From positions 1 through 64,000 of the forward strand of contig JBJMVQ010000075.1 of assembly GCA_045810625.1 (NCBI GenBank): a stretch of 64,000 bases of DNA. The letters run 5' to 3'. Positions 51,037-59,548 of this stretch are shown here, piece after piece. The stretch's first letter is position 1. The number at the start of each line of letters is the position of its first letter. The DNA is from JACQFZ01 sp045810625 (lineage in GTDB: Bacteria > Pseudomonadota > Gammaproteobacteria > Acidiferrobacterales > Sulfurifustaceae). The translations under genes and the position numbers were made by a program. The notes below the pieces were generated by a model. It saw nothing but the letters and a program-made list of their open reading frames with translations. It had not been told where the DNA came from and searched no databases.

Positions 51037-52392
51037 ATGCCGAGAGCGCGCAAAGCTCCCAAGCCCGATCCTTTGAAACTCACGCTCGCGGCGCTCGAGG
51101 GCGAAGATCGTACGCGCCTGCGCGCCGTCCTCGCCGAGCTGCACCCGGCCGATATCGCGGCCGTGCTCGAAGGTCTGCCGCCCGAGAACCGGACGACCGT
51201 TTGGGCCGAGGTCGACACCGAGAAGATGGGCGAGGTGCTCCTCGAGCTGCCCGAGACGATGCGCGCCGACCTGCTCGCGCTGCTCGACGATCGCACGGTC
51301 GTCGCGGCGGTGCGCACCCTCGACACCGACGACATCGCCGACCTCATTCCTGACTTTTCGGACGAGCTGATCGCCGAAATTCTGCACGCGCTCGACAAGC
51401 AGGATCGCCAGCGCCTTGACACGGCGCTTTCCTTCGCCGACGACACGGCCGGCGGTCTGATGAACCTCGACGCCGTCACGGTACGCGAGAACATCACGGT
51501 CGAGGTCGTGGTGCGCTATCTGCGCCGTCGCGGCGAGCTGCCCGAGCACACCAACAGCCTGTTCGTGGTAGACCGCACCGACCGGTTGCTCGGCGTATTG
51601 TCGCTGGCGAAGGTGCTGACGACCGATCCCGGCATGCGGGTCTCGCAGATCATGGAGCGCGACGTCACCAAGTTCGTCGCGTACGCGCCCGACAAAGAAG
51701 TCGCGGCGGCGTTCGAGCGCTATAACCTGTTGTCGGCGCCGGTGGTCGACGAGAACAACCGACTGCTAGGCCGCATCACCGTCGACGACGTTGTCGACGT
51801 CATTCGTGAGGAGGCCGATCGCGAGTTGCTGCATCTCGCCGGCTTGAAGGAAGAAGAAGATCTGTTCGCTTCGGTGTGGCAGACCGTGCGCAACCGCTGG
51901 GCCTGGGTCGCCATCAATCTCGTCACCGCGTTCATTTCTTCGCGCGTCATCGGCTTCTTCGAGAGCAGCATCGAGCGCCTGGTCGCGCTCGCTTCGCTCA
52001 TGCCGATTGTTGCCGGGATCGGCGGCAACACGGGTAACCAGACGATTACGATGATCGTGCGCGCGCTCGCGCTTGGGCGCATCAGCGAAGTAAACGCGCG
52101 CGCGCTCTTCGCCAAGGAAATCGGTGTGAGTCTCCTGAACGGCCTGATTTGGGGCGGATTGCTCGGCTTGATCGCTTACGCGCTCTATCACAGCGTGCTC
52201 CTGGGGCTAGTGATGACCGCCGCCATGACACTGAACCTGATGCTCGCGGCGAGTGCGGGCGTCATGATTCCGCTCGCCCGGCACCGCCTTGGCCGCGATC
52301 CGGCGCAGGGTTCGAGCGTCCTCATTACCGCAATTACCGACAGCGGCGGATTTTTTATTTTCCTCGGCCTCGCCACGCTGGTTCTTTTATAA
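51037..52392 (+). CDS. mgtE: magnesium transporter MgtE
   Basis: A 451-residue protein starting at ATG 51037, with GAGG 7 bases upstream. The N-terminal helical domain (LAELHPADIAAVLEGLPPEN) and two CBS domains (about 130-250; LFVVDRTDRLLGVLSLAKVL and APVVDENNRLLGRITVDDVV) form the cytoplasmic Mg2+ sensor. The C-terminal channel (about 290-451) has five hydrophobic helices, including MPIVAGIGGNTGNQTITMIV and the pore-lining region GVMIPLARHRLGRDPA. It is a Mg2+-gated Mg2+ channel in the inner membrane. Confidence 0.96.
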   Translation: MPRARKAPKPDPLKLTLAALEGEDRTRLRAVLAELHPADIAAVLEGLPPENRTTVWAEVDTEKMGEVLLELPETMRADLLALLDDRTVVAAVRTLDTDDIADLIPDFSDELIAEILHALDKQDRQRLDTALSFADDTAGGLMNLDAVTVRENITVEVVVRYLRRRGELPEHTNSLFVVDRTDRLLGVLSLAKVLTTDPGMRVSQIMERDVTKFVAYAPDKEVAAAFERYNLLSAPVVDENNRLLGRITVDDVVDVIREEADRELLHLAGLKEEEDLFASVWQTVRNRWAWVAINLVTAFISSRVIGFFESSIERLVALASLMPIVAGIGGNTGNQTITMIVRALALGRISEVNARALFAKEIGVSLLNGLIWGGLLGLIAYALYHSVLLGLVMTAAMTLNLMLAASAGVMIPLARHRLGRDPAQGSSVLITAITDSGGFFIFLGLATLVLL

Positions 52393-52827
52393 GCGTTCTA
52401 AAAACCAGGCACGCGCGGCCACCTATCGGCGGCGGTCGCGAGAGCAGTTCGAAAATCGCGAGAGGCAATTGCACGTTGACCCTCGGCCGCCGGCAACACG
52501 CCGCGTTTCCATCTCCACGTACTCGGTTTGCGGCACATAAGTGCCCTTCGGCGGGGCGTGCAAACGTGCTTACATGCACCCCGTTTCGTGAAGCCGGAGA
52601 AGCGAGCGCGGTCGGACTCATTGCTCGGAAGGTCGGCCGCGCACCCAATTAAAGAAAAACGGTCAGGCGAGGAGAGCGCCGGCACCGTTTCGTCGCGGTT
52701 CAACGCTTTTCGCTTTCCACTCTGCCGGAGTTACCGCGATCGGTCGTCGTTGACGCCGGTCGTCGTGGTGTGCGCGCTGGCCGGCGTCACGTCGCCGATG
52801 TTCTCAAAACAACACAAGGGGGTCTAC
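52393..52827. other. 435-base gap after mgtE, no gene supported
   Basis: Open frames here are Arg-rich and lack family resemblance or starts with ribosome binding sites. One continues in frame into the following lipoprotein gene but its only good SD is at that gene's GTG. I see no terminator with a T run and no tRNA. It should contain the promoter for the lipoprotein gene. Confidence 0.45.
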
Positions 52828-53703
52828 GTGCAAGCTCGATACAAAAACTGGTCTGTGGCGATACTACTGATTTCTATCTGCATATTGCTTTCGAGTTGCA
52901 GTGGAGGCGTGGACTACGGGGAATGGGCCAAAGAATTCTTCAAAGAACTGCATTGGTACGAGTGGATAATTTTTATTCTCTTTATCGCGCTCATCGTCCT
53001 CGTCATCCTCGCCTTGGCGGGGATGGAAGCGGCCGCGGCGCTGGTGGCCGCGATCGGCAAAGCCGTTTTGTTCGTGCTCGAGCTTCTGTGGGTGCTGCTG
53101 CGCGGGCTGTTCACCGTCCTGCGGGCTCTGATCGAACTGCTGATCGACGGGCTGAAAGCGCTGCTTGCGCCGCTGCGCGGTCGGCTGAGATGGATCCTTG
53201 CGGGCTTGCTCGAAAAATTCCCGTGGCTCAAAAGGCTCTGGGATCTCGTTGGCGGAAACGCCGTTTGGGACCTGATCAAAGAACTCGGCGGTTGGGTCCG
53301 TTGGCTGATCGTGGCGCTCATCAACCTGATCCTTTGGCTGATCGGTGCCGGGGAAGCCCCGAGCGGTTTATTCAAGGTCCCCTGCGGCGCGCAGCCGATG
53401 CGCACGCCGGCGATACGGCGTAACGGCACCGGGGCGGCGCGCGACTACCCGGGCGGCAAAGGCCCGGCTGAAATTCGCCAGGATGCGATCGACGAGGCCG
53501 AGAAGGAGGCCGAACGGTCGCTGCGGGAGGATCTCGAAAAGCTCGCATCGCAGTTTGAATGCGATGGTCCTTGCAGGAAGTCGGTGACGATCACCATCAC
53601 GATCATCCGGCCGACGCCGGTCAAAGTGAGCTACTACGGTTTGTTCGATACGTATGAAGCGACCGCGACCGCCGAGGGATACCTCGAGATCGAGTGCCGG
53701 TAA
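52828..53703 (+). CDS. unknown lipoprotein/membrane protein with Leu/Trp-rich helices
   Basis: A 291-residue protein, read from GTG 52828 with AAGGGGG about 5 bases upstream. The start is followed by a lipoprotein-like signal with lipobox LLSSC (Cys 24). Residues about 45-105 are continuous hydrophobic or amphipathic helix (WIIFILFIALIVLVILALAG, LLWVLLRGLFTVLRALIELL), with another at 156-173 (WVRWLIVALINLILWLIG). The C-terminal 105 residues are soluble and basic/acidic with Cys at 186, 245, 249 and 290, including a beta-rich end (SVTITITIIRPTPVKVSYYG). I do not recognise the family. A lipid anchor plus membrane helices is an odd combination; the lipobox may be fortuitous. Confidence 0.65.
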   Translation: MQARYKNWSVAILLISICILLSSCSGGVDYGEWAKEFFKELHWYEWIIFILFIALIVLVILALAGMEAAAALVAAIGKAVLFVLELLWVLLRGLFTVLRALIELLIDGLKALLAPLRGRLRWILAGLLEKFPWLKRLWDLVGGNAVWDLIKELGGWVRWLIVALINLILWLIGAGEAPSGLFKVPCGAQPMRTPAIRRNGTGAARDYPGGKGPAEIRQDAIDEAEKEAERSLREDLEKLASQFECDGPCRKSVTITITIIRPTPVKVSYYGLFDTYEATATAEGYLEIECR

Positions 53704-53926
53704 GGGCGCGGGTTGTCGGCTCCGCGCCTCGCCGAGGGGCGCGCAGCCGGCGGCTTTACCCGTTGGGAGGGAGGAGGCTCGATGGCGGGAGCGCTGGCGG
53801 CGAATGCGGCGTTCCGCCGTGCGCACCACGCCGCCGTAGGTCCCCGGAAAATCGACCTTCGTCTTCCGCGAGTTGCGGCTTCGGGGCCGTATGCCATATT
53901 TAACCGGTAAGGGGAGAGAGTCCGGT

Positions 53927-54331
53927 ATGTCTTCATCCAACGTTCTGCACGTATTGACGCGGGCGATAAAGGAGCGCCGCTGCGTCGCCTTTCGCTATCA
54001 GGACCACGGTGCCGTGCGGATCGTCGAGCCGCACGCCATCTATTCGGATGATCAGTCGCACTTGGTGCTCGACGGTTATCAGATCCGCGGGTATTCCTCC
54101 TCCGGTCGGCCGCTGCCGTTTTGGCGTCCGTTTCGCGTGAAAAAGATATCCGACGTCGAGATGCTGCGGGAAGTTTTCGTTCCGCGCACCGCCGAAGGTT
54201 TCAGCGCCGCGCGATCGAAGTACAAGAACGGACTGGTGGCGATCGTCGAAGTGCCGACCGCGCAGTTCGCGCCCGCCGCGGCTCTCGAAGTCGGTCCGCC
54301 CCGTCCCGCACATCTGCGCCGCTCGCTCTAG
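53927..54331 (+). CDS. small WYL-domain-like protein
   Basis: A 134-residue protein from ATG 53927, preceded by GGGGAGAG. The sequence RAIKERRCVAFRYQDHGAVR, VEPHAIYSDDQSHLVLDGYQ and IRGYSSSGRPLPFWRPFRV resembles WYL domains, which bind nucleic acid or small ligands and regulate defence and DNA-damage genes. No HTH domain is attached. It stands alone between the unknown lipoprotein gene and the beta-propeller gene. Function unknown. Confidence 0.72.
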   Translation: MSSSNVLHVLTRAIKERRCVAFRYQDHGAVRIVEPHAIYSDDQSHLVLDGYQIRGYSSSGRPLPFWRPFRVKKISDVEMLREVFVPRTAEGFSAARSKYKNGLVAIVEVPTAQFAPAAALEVGPPRPAHLRRSL

Positions 54332-54583
54332 ATAACGCGCTCGCCTCGTTTGTACAGCGCTGAAGCCGGCGCTTCGGCTCGAACACCGTTTCCCGTTGTA
54401 GTCTTCATGATGTTGCGGTAATTGCGTATCCGAGGTGCGCTTCCGCGCTCGACGCCCCGCGCCGTTGACGCTTCTCCCTGCCTGTACCGACCGGTTGTTT
54501 TATGGTCATATCCGGAGTTCCGCGAGCGCGCGTTTGCTTGTTCGCGGCCGGTCATAACCATCGGTTAACGAGGGATCACGATC

Positions 54584-56248
54584 ATGAGAAGAAAAACGAC
54601 GTCATGGAGTGCCGCATCGCTGGCCGTGCTGGCCGTCCTGCTTTCTCAGACGGCGGCTGCCGACATCAAAGTGCTCGATTCGCGCTACAAACCGGCACAG
54701 CTCGTCAAAGACACGCCTTTCGGCGGTGCGAACGGCGCGACGATTGCGGCCGACGGTGCGCTATACGTTGTCCATACCGGCGACGGCACGACGACGCGCA
54801 TCGATCTCAAGACGATGCGGACGCGGCGTTTCATTCCCGCTTATGCCGGTACGTACATCACGGACGACATCACGTCCGACGACAAGGGCAATCTCTACAT
54901 CACCGGTACGACGCCCGTCGTGGGCGAGGTTTATCGTATCGACAAAAACGGCGTGAAGACGGTGATCGCGCGCGGGCTGACGGCGCCGAACGGCATTCAA
55001 TACAACAAACGTACCGGCCGGTTGTTCGTCACCGAATGCTTCCAGGCGAATCGCATCTTCGAAGTCGATCCGACCGGCGCGAAAGAACCGCGTCTTTTGG
55101 TCAAAGAGAACGTGATTCCCGTTCCCGAGGGCTTCGGTTTCGATCCCGATACAAATGACTTGATCGTCCCAGACCTCGGCACCGGGCGCGTTCTGCGCGT
55201 GCATCCAGACAGCGGCGAGATCACGACGATCGCCGAGAAGTTCGCGGCCCCGGTCGCGCTCAAAGTGGGGCCGGACAAGATGGCGTACATCGTCGAGATC
55301 CCGGGCGGCGTGTACCGGTTGAGCCTCGACGGGCAGAAGCGCGAAAAGCTCGCGCAGCTTCCTGCCGGTCTCGACAATCTCGCGCTCACGCCCGAAGGCC
55401 GCTTCTTCGTCACGAGCTACTGGAATGCGACCGTCTATGAAGTCGCAACCGACGGCAGCGGCAAGTTCAAGACGCTGTTTCCGACCGGATCGAACGCAAT
55501 TAATGGCGTCGTGTGGAAAAACGGCAAGCTTTGGATCAGCGATGCGATCATGATCCGCGGCGTCGACAAAGGCGCGTACGTGCCGACGAAGCTGAACGCC
55601 TGGGCGGGCACGCACATGCCGCTGCCGATCGGGCTGGCCGACGGCCCGGGCGACCAGCTGCTCTGGCCGGACTTCGTGAACGGCGCCGTCGCGCTCGGCG
55701 ATCCGGTGAAGGGCGAGTTCAAGGCCGTCGCCGGCGGTTTGAGCCGGCCGCTCGCCGTCGCGATGAGCCGGGAAGCGCCGAAGTTTTACGTCGCCGAATA
55801 CGGCGCCGGCCGTGTTACCGAGGTGAGTCTCACCGACGGCGCGAAGAAAACCGTCGCCGAAGGTCTGGAAGGTCCGATGGCGCTGGCGCTCGTCAACGGC
55901 ACGCTCTACGTCGCCGAAGGCAAACCGTCGCGCATCAGCAAAATCGATCCGGCAACCGGCAACAAGGAAGTCTTCGTGTCGAGCGCGGTCGGCAAGGTCG
56001 GCGCGCTCGCCGACGACGGGCGTGGTGCGCTGCTCGCGCTGAGCGGCAGCACCGGAAAGCTCTTCCGCATCGATCCGAAGAACCTTGCGGTGTCGGTGGT
56101 GGCCGAAAACCTGCCGGTCGGCTATTCAGCGATTGGAAGTTATCCGCCGGGTGTCGAGTTCGCGGGATCGATGGGCGTAGCCGCGAACGGCGATGTTTAC
56201 ATCGCCACGGCCGAACGCGGCGTCTGGGTACTACGCAAAGCTCGGTGA
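54584..56248 (+). CDS. secreted beta-propeller protein (SMP-30/NHL-like)
   Basis: A 554-residue protein starting at ATG 54584 with GAGGGA about 8 bases upstream. Residues 1-26 are a Sec signal peptide ending at TAAA-D. The rest consists of repeated four-strand blades (ANGATIAADGALYVVHTGDG, GLTAPNGIQYNKRTGRLFVT, PEGFGFDPDTNDLIVPDLGT, GLEGPMALALVNGTLYVAEG), each with the pattern of gluconolactonase or NHL propellers. It is predicted to be periplasmic. Enzymatic activity (lactonase) is possible but catalytic residues cannot be assigned. The gene is convergent with ptsI. Confidence 0.82.
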   Translation: MRRKTTSWSAASLAVLAVLLSQTAAADIKVLDSRYKPAQLVKDTPFGGANGATIAADGALYVVHTGDGTTTRIDLKTMRTRRFIPAYAGTYITDDITSDDKGNLYITGTTPVVGEVYRIDKNGVKTVIARGLTAPNGIQYNKRTGRLFVTECFQANRIFEVDPTGAKEPRLLVKENVIPVPEGFGFDPDTNDLIVPDLGTGRVLRVHPDSGEITTIAEKFAAPVALKVGPDKMAYIVEIPGGVYRLSLDGQKREKLAQLPAGLDNLALTPEGRFFVTSYWNATVYEVATDGSGKFKTLFPTGSNAINGVVWKNGKLWISDAIMIRGVDKGAYVPTKLNAWAGTHMPLPIGLADGPGDQLLWPDFVNGAVALGDPVKGEFKAVAGGLSRPLAVAMSREAPKFYVAEYGAGRVTEVSLTDGAKKTVAEGLEGPMALALVNGTLYVAEGKPSRISKIDPATGNKEVFVSSAVGKVGALADDGRGALLALSGSTGKLFRIDPKNLAVSVVAENLPVGYSAIGSYPPGVEFAGSMGVAANGDVYIATAERGVWVLRKAR

Positions 56249-56265
56249 AGTTGTGACCGACGGAT

Positions 56266-56297
56266 CGGCGACGGCGCGTCAACTCGCGTCGTCGCCG
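56266..56297. terminator. hairpin between convergent beta-propeller and ptsI genes
   Basis: CGGCGACGGCGCG pairs with CGCGTCGTCGCCG around a 6-base loop, a 13-base stem with one G-T pair, overlapping the ptsI stop codon. No T run follows on either strand, so intrinsic termination is uncertain; it may pause or protect the transcript ends. Confidence 0.35.
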
Positions 56298-58018
56298 CTG
56301 TCGTAGTCGACCAGCTCGTGCACGGCTTCCGTGTCGCGGCTCGCGAGCGCGCGCGTCGCCATCTTGGCGAGCTTGCCGGCGTGGCTGTTGCGCACGTTGC
56401 GTTTCACCATCAACAGCGTGGCCGGATGCATGCTGAACTCGCGCAAGCCGAGGCCGAGCAGCAGTCGCGTGTAACGCGGATCGCCCGCCATTTCACCGCA
56501 CATCGCGACCGGAATGCGCGCGCGGCGCCCGGCTTCGATCGTCATCCCGATGAGCCGCAGCACCGCCGGATGCAGCGGGTCGTACAAGTAGCTCACGGAG
56601 TCGTCCGTGCGGTCGATCGCGAGCGTGTATTGAATCAGGTCGTTCGTGCCGATGGATAGGAAGTCGAGGTGCGGCGCGAACAGATCGGCGGAGATGGCCG
56701 CCGCCGGCACTTCGATCATGCCGCCGATCGGCATACGTGCATTGAATTTCTCTCCCGCGCGCTTCAGGCTCGCTTTCGTCTCTTCGATCAGATCGAGCAC
56801 GCGAAACAGCTCGTCCTGGCTCGAGAGCATCGGGATCATCATACGCACGCGCCCATGCGCCGAGGCGCGCAGGATGGCGCGAAGCTGCGGGCGGAACATG
56901 GAGGGGTCGTTCAGGCAGAGCCGGACCGCGCGCAAGCCGAGCGCCGGATTCACCGGGGAGTGGTTCGCGGGATGTGTCCCGCCATTCACTTGTTTGTCCG
57001 CGCCGAGATCGATCGTGCGAATCGTGACCGGCTTGTTCGGCAGTGCGCGCACGACGCGCGTGTACACGCGGAACTGCTCTTCCTCGGTCGGCGGCCGCGG
57101 CCGGTTCATGAACAGGAACTCGGTCCGATAGAGCCCGATGCCGGCGGCGTGTGCGTCGATCGCCGCGCGGACATCGGCCGGCAGCTCGATGTTCGCCTGC
57201 AGCGTCACGTCCTTGCCGTCCTGCGTAACGGCGCGGCTGCGCCGCAGGCGTGCGAGCTCCTGCCGCCGGCGCAGGATATCGCGCTGACGGCGGTGATATT
57301 CCTCGACCGTGGTTTCATCCGGCGCGATGATCAGCACGCCGCGCTTGCCGTCGACGATGATGCGCTCGCCGCTGCGGACGTAGCGCGTCGCGTTGTGCAC
57401 GCCGACGATCGCGGGGATGCCCAGACTGCGCGCGAGGATCGCCGTGTGCGAGATCGGTCCGCCCATCATCGTAACGAAGGCGTGGACGCGCTTGTGCTTC
57501 AGCACGACGGTGTCCGCCGGCGTGAGGTCGGTCGCGACGACGATCTCGCCGGGGTCGAGCGTGTCGTCTTCATCCGCGCCGTGCGTCAACAATTGCCGCA
57601 GCACCCGTTCGACCACCTGGCGCACGTCGGTTTTTTTGTTGCGCAGATAGGGATCTTCCATCTGCTCGAAGATCTCGGAGAGGCGATCGCTTTGGAGCTT
57701 GAGCGCCCACTCGGCGTTGCGCCGCTCGCGGCGGATGACCTCGATCGGCGCTTCGGAAATCATCTTGTCGTCGAGGATGAGGATGTGCGTGTCGATGAAG
57801 CTCGCCGCTTCGATCGGCGCCTCGCGCGGAATCTGCTCGCGCACCTTCAGCAGCTGGGCGCGCGCCGCGTTGACGGCGGCCTGGAAGCGCGCGACCTCGG
57901 CGTCGATTTGCTCGGGCGCGAGCGTTTGCGGAGCGATCTCGGGCAGCTCGCGCGACAGCACGAAGGCGGCGCCGATACTGATACCGTCGCTCACGCCGGC
58001 GCCGTGCAGCGCGAGCAT
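56279..58018 (-). CDS. ptsI: PTS phosphoenolpyruvate-protein phosphotransferase (enzyme I)
   Basis: A 579-residue enzyme I from ATG 58018, which overlaps the HPr stop by one base (TAATG). The phosphorylated His is in GGPISHTAILARSLGIPAIV. PEP-binding regions are GIGLYRTEFLFMNR, IRTIDLGADKQ, GGMIEVPAAAISAD and SIGTNDLIQYTLAIDR, and the active Cys is in PVAMCGEMAGDP. It starts the phosphate relay from PEP to HPr. Without EIIB/EIIC genes here, the likely role is regulatory. The last gene of the cluster. Confidence 0.96.
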   Translation of the reverse strand: MLALHGAGVSDGISIGAAFVLSRELPEIAPQTLAPEQIDAEVARFQAAVNAARAQLLKVREQIPREAPIEAASFIDTHILILDDKMISEAPIEVIRRERRNAEWALKLQSDRLSEIFEQMEDPYLRNKKTDVRQVVERVLRQLLTHGADEDDTLDPGEIVVATDLTPADTVVLKHKRVHAFVTMMGGPISHTAILARSLGIPAIVGVHNATRYVRSGERIIVDGKRGVLIIAPDETTVEEYHRRQRDILRRRQELARLRRSRAVTQDGKDVTLQANIELPADVRAAIDAHAAGIGLYRTEFLFMNRPRPPTEEEQFRVYTRVVRALPNKPVTIRTIDLGADKQVNGGTHPANHSPVNPALGLRAVRLCLNDPSMFRPQLRAILRASAHGRVRMMIPMLSSQDELFRVLDLIEETKASLKRAGEKFNARMPIGGMIEVPAAAISADLFAPHLDFLSIGTNDLIQYTLAIDRTDDSVSYLYDPLHPAVLRLIGMTIEAGRRARIPVAMCGEMAGDPRYTRLLLGLGLREFSMHPATLLMVKRNVRNSHAGKLAKMATRALASRDTEAVHELVDYDSGDDAS

Positions 58019-58287
58019 TACTCCCCCTCGCCGAAGCGGTTGGCGACCAGTCGGGTCAGCGCCTCGATGGCTTTCGCTTCGTCCTTGCCGTGCGCGCAGA
58101 TCTTGAGCTGCGTACCTTTGGCGGCGGCGAGCATCATCACGCCCATGATGCTCTTCGCATTGACCTGCTGGGTGTCGCGCGCGACCGTGACTTCGCACTT
58201 GAATTCGGCGGCGAGGCTGACGAGCTTGGCGGCCGCGCGCGCGTGCAGGCCGAGTTTGTTGATGATGGCGACGTCAGCGCACTTCAT
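58018..58287 (-). CDS. ptsH: phosphocarrier protein HPr
   Basis: An 89-residue HPr with both regulatory sites: His15 in KLGLHARAAAKLV, phosphorylated by enzyme I, and Ser46 in VNAKSIMGVMML, the target of HprK. It overlaps ptsI by one base and the upstream EIIA gene by ATGA. It relays phosphate to EIIA proteins and may control RapZ or other partners. Confidence 0.96.
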   Translation of the reverse strand: MKCADVAIINKLGLHARAAAKLVSLAAEFKCEVTVARDTQQVNAKSIMGVMMLAAAKGTQLKICAHGKDEAKAIEALTRLVANRFGEGE

Positions 58288-58706
58288 GGGGAGTGCGACT
58301 CCTGCGATTCGGACGCCTTCGGATTGGTCGCGCAGATGATGCCGTTGAAGCCGCCCGCGAGCGCCCGGTCGATGAGCTCGTCCATTTTGAGGCCGCGGTA
58401 CGTGAGCGTGCGCAGCAGCATCGGCAGGCTCGCGCCGCTGATCAGCTCGACGCGGCCGCGTTCGAGCAGGTTGCGCGCGATGTTCGTGTGCGTCGTGCCG
58501 AAGATGTCGGCGAGGATCAGCACGCCGTCGCCCTGGTCGACGCGGTGCAGCTGCCGGCGGATCAGCTCCGCGATCTGCTCCGGCGACAAGTCGTAGTCGA
58601 TGCCCACGGCTTCGACGGCCGGCGGACGGTTGCCGAACGTGTGCTCGACCGCATGGATCAAGCCTTCGGCGAAGTCTTTTTGCCCGAGGATCAGAACACC
58701 GATCAT
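58284..58706 (-). CDS. PTS EIIA of the mannose/fructose type lacking the active-site His
   Basis: A 140-residue mannose-type EIIA domain (MIGVLILGQKDFAEGLIHAV, QGDGVLILADIFGTTHTNIA, ELISGASLPMLLRTLTY). Active family members carry the phosphorylated His at position 9-10, in T-H-G or A-H-G. Here the aligned residues are Gly-Gln-Lys; codon 9 is CAA, one base from a His codon. The other core motifs are kept, so the fold should be intact. It may be a non-phosphorylatable regulator, or His18 may substitute. It overlaps rapZ and ptsH by ATGA at both ends. Confidence 0.9.
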   Translation of the reverse strand: MIGVLILGQKDFAEGLIHAVEHTFGNRPPAVEAVGIDYDLSPEQIAELIRRQLHRVDQGDGVLILADIFGTTHTNIARNLLERGRVELISGASLPMLLRTLTYRGLKMDELIDRALAGGFNGIICATNPKASESQESHSP

Positions 58707-59548
58707 TTCAACTCCCGGTGGCGCACCTGCGTCTTGTAGCCGCGGCCCGCAAAGTGCTCCGCTAATCGGCCGACGAGATACACCGAACGGTGCAGTCCGC
58801 CGGTGCAGCCGAGCGCGATCGTAATGTAGCTGCGATCGTCGCGTTCGAAGCGTGGTAGCCAAGTTTCGAGGAAGCGCTTGATCTCTTCGTACATCGCGTG
58901 CACCTCCTCGTATCGTTCCATGTACTCTACCACGGGCTTTTCGAGTCCGCTCAAGTGGCGCAACGCCACTTCCCAATGCGGATTCGGCAGGCAGCGCACG
59001 TCGAACACGAAGTCGGCGTCGAGCGGCGTGCCGTTCTTGTAGCCGAACGATTCGAAGAGGAGCGTGACCCCCGGTGTCTCCTGGCCGCGCACGAAGTTGC
59101 GCAGCTGATTGCGCAGATCGTGCGGCGTCGTGCGCGTCGTGTCGATGCGCAAGGTCGCCCCGTACGCGAGCGGCTCGAGCGCTTCGCGCTCCATTCGTAT
59201 CGCTTCGAGGAGAGACGTTTCTTCGCTCGCGAGCGGGTGACGCCGCCGCGTTTCCTTGTAACGCTTGATGAGCGCATCCTCGTCGGCGTGCAGGAAGATA
59301 ATGCGGTAACGGATACCGCGTTCTTCGAGCTGTGCGAGCGCCTGCGGCGCGTCGGCGAGAAAGGAGCGGTTGCGGGCGTCGAGCCCGATGGCGAGATTTT
59401 CTTCGCCGGAACGCTGCAGATGCTCGGCGAATTGCGGTACGAGCGCGGCGGGCAGGTTGTCGATGCAGTAGAAGCCGGCATCCTCCAGCGCCTGCAACGC
59501 GATGGTCTTGCCCGACCCCGAAAGCCCGCTCACGATCAAGAAGTTCAT
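58703..59548 (-). CDS. rapZ: RNase adapter protein RapZ / nucleotide-binding protein
   Basis: A 281-residue protein. Walker A is VSGLSGSGKTIALQALED and a Walker B-like part follows. Typical blocks are FYCIDNLPAALVPQF, LLFESFGYKNGTPLDADFVF, DVRCLPNPHWEVALRHLSG and ALGCTGGLHRSVYLVGRLAE. In enterobacteria RapZ guides RNase E to the GlmZ sRNA to control amino-sugar synthesis. Elsewhere it is a conserved partner of the PTS cluster. It overlaps hprK (ATGA) and EIIA (ATGA). Confidence 0.96.
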   Translation of the reverse strand: MNFLIVSGLSGSGKTIALQALEDAGFYCIDNLPAALVPQFAEHLQRSGEENLAIGLDARNRSFLADAPQALAQLEERGIRYRIIFLHADEDALIKRYKETRRRHPLASEETSLLEAIRMEREALEPLAYGATLRIDTTRTTPHDLRNQLRNFVRGQETPGVTLLFESFGYKNGTPLDADFVFDVRCLPNPHWEVALRHLSGLEKPVVEYMERYEEVHAMYEEIKRFLETWLPRFERDDRSYITIALGCTGGLHRSVYLVGRLAEHFAGRGYKTQVRHRELK

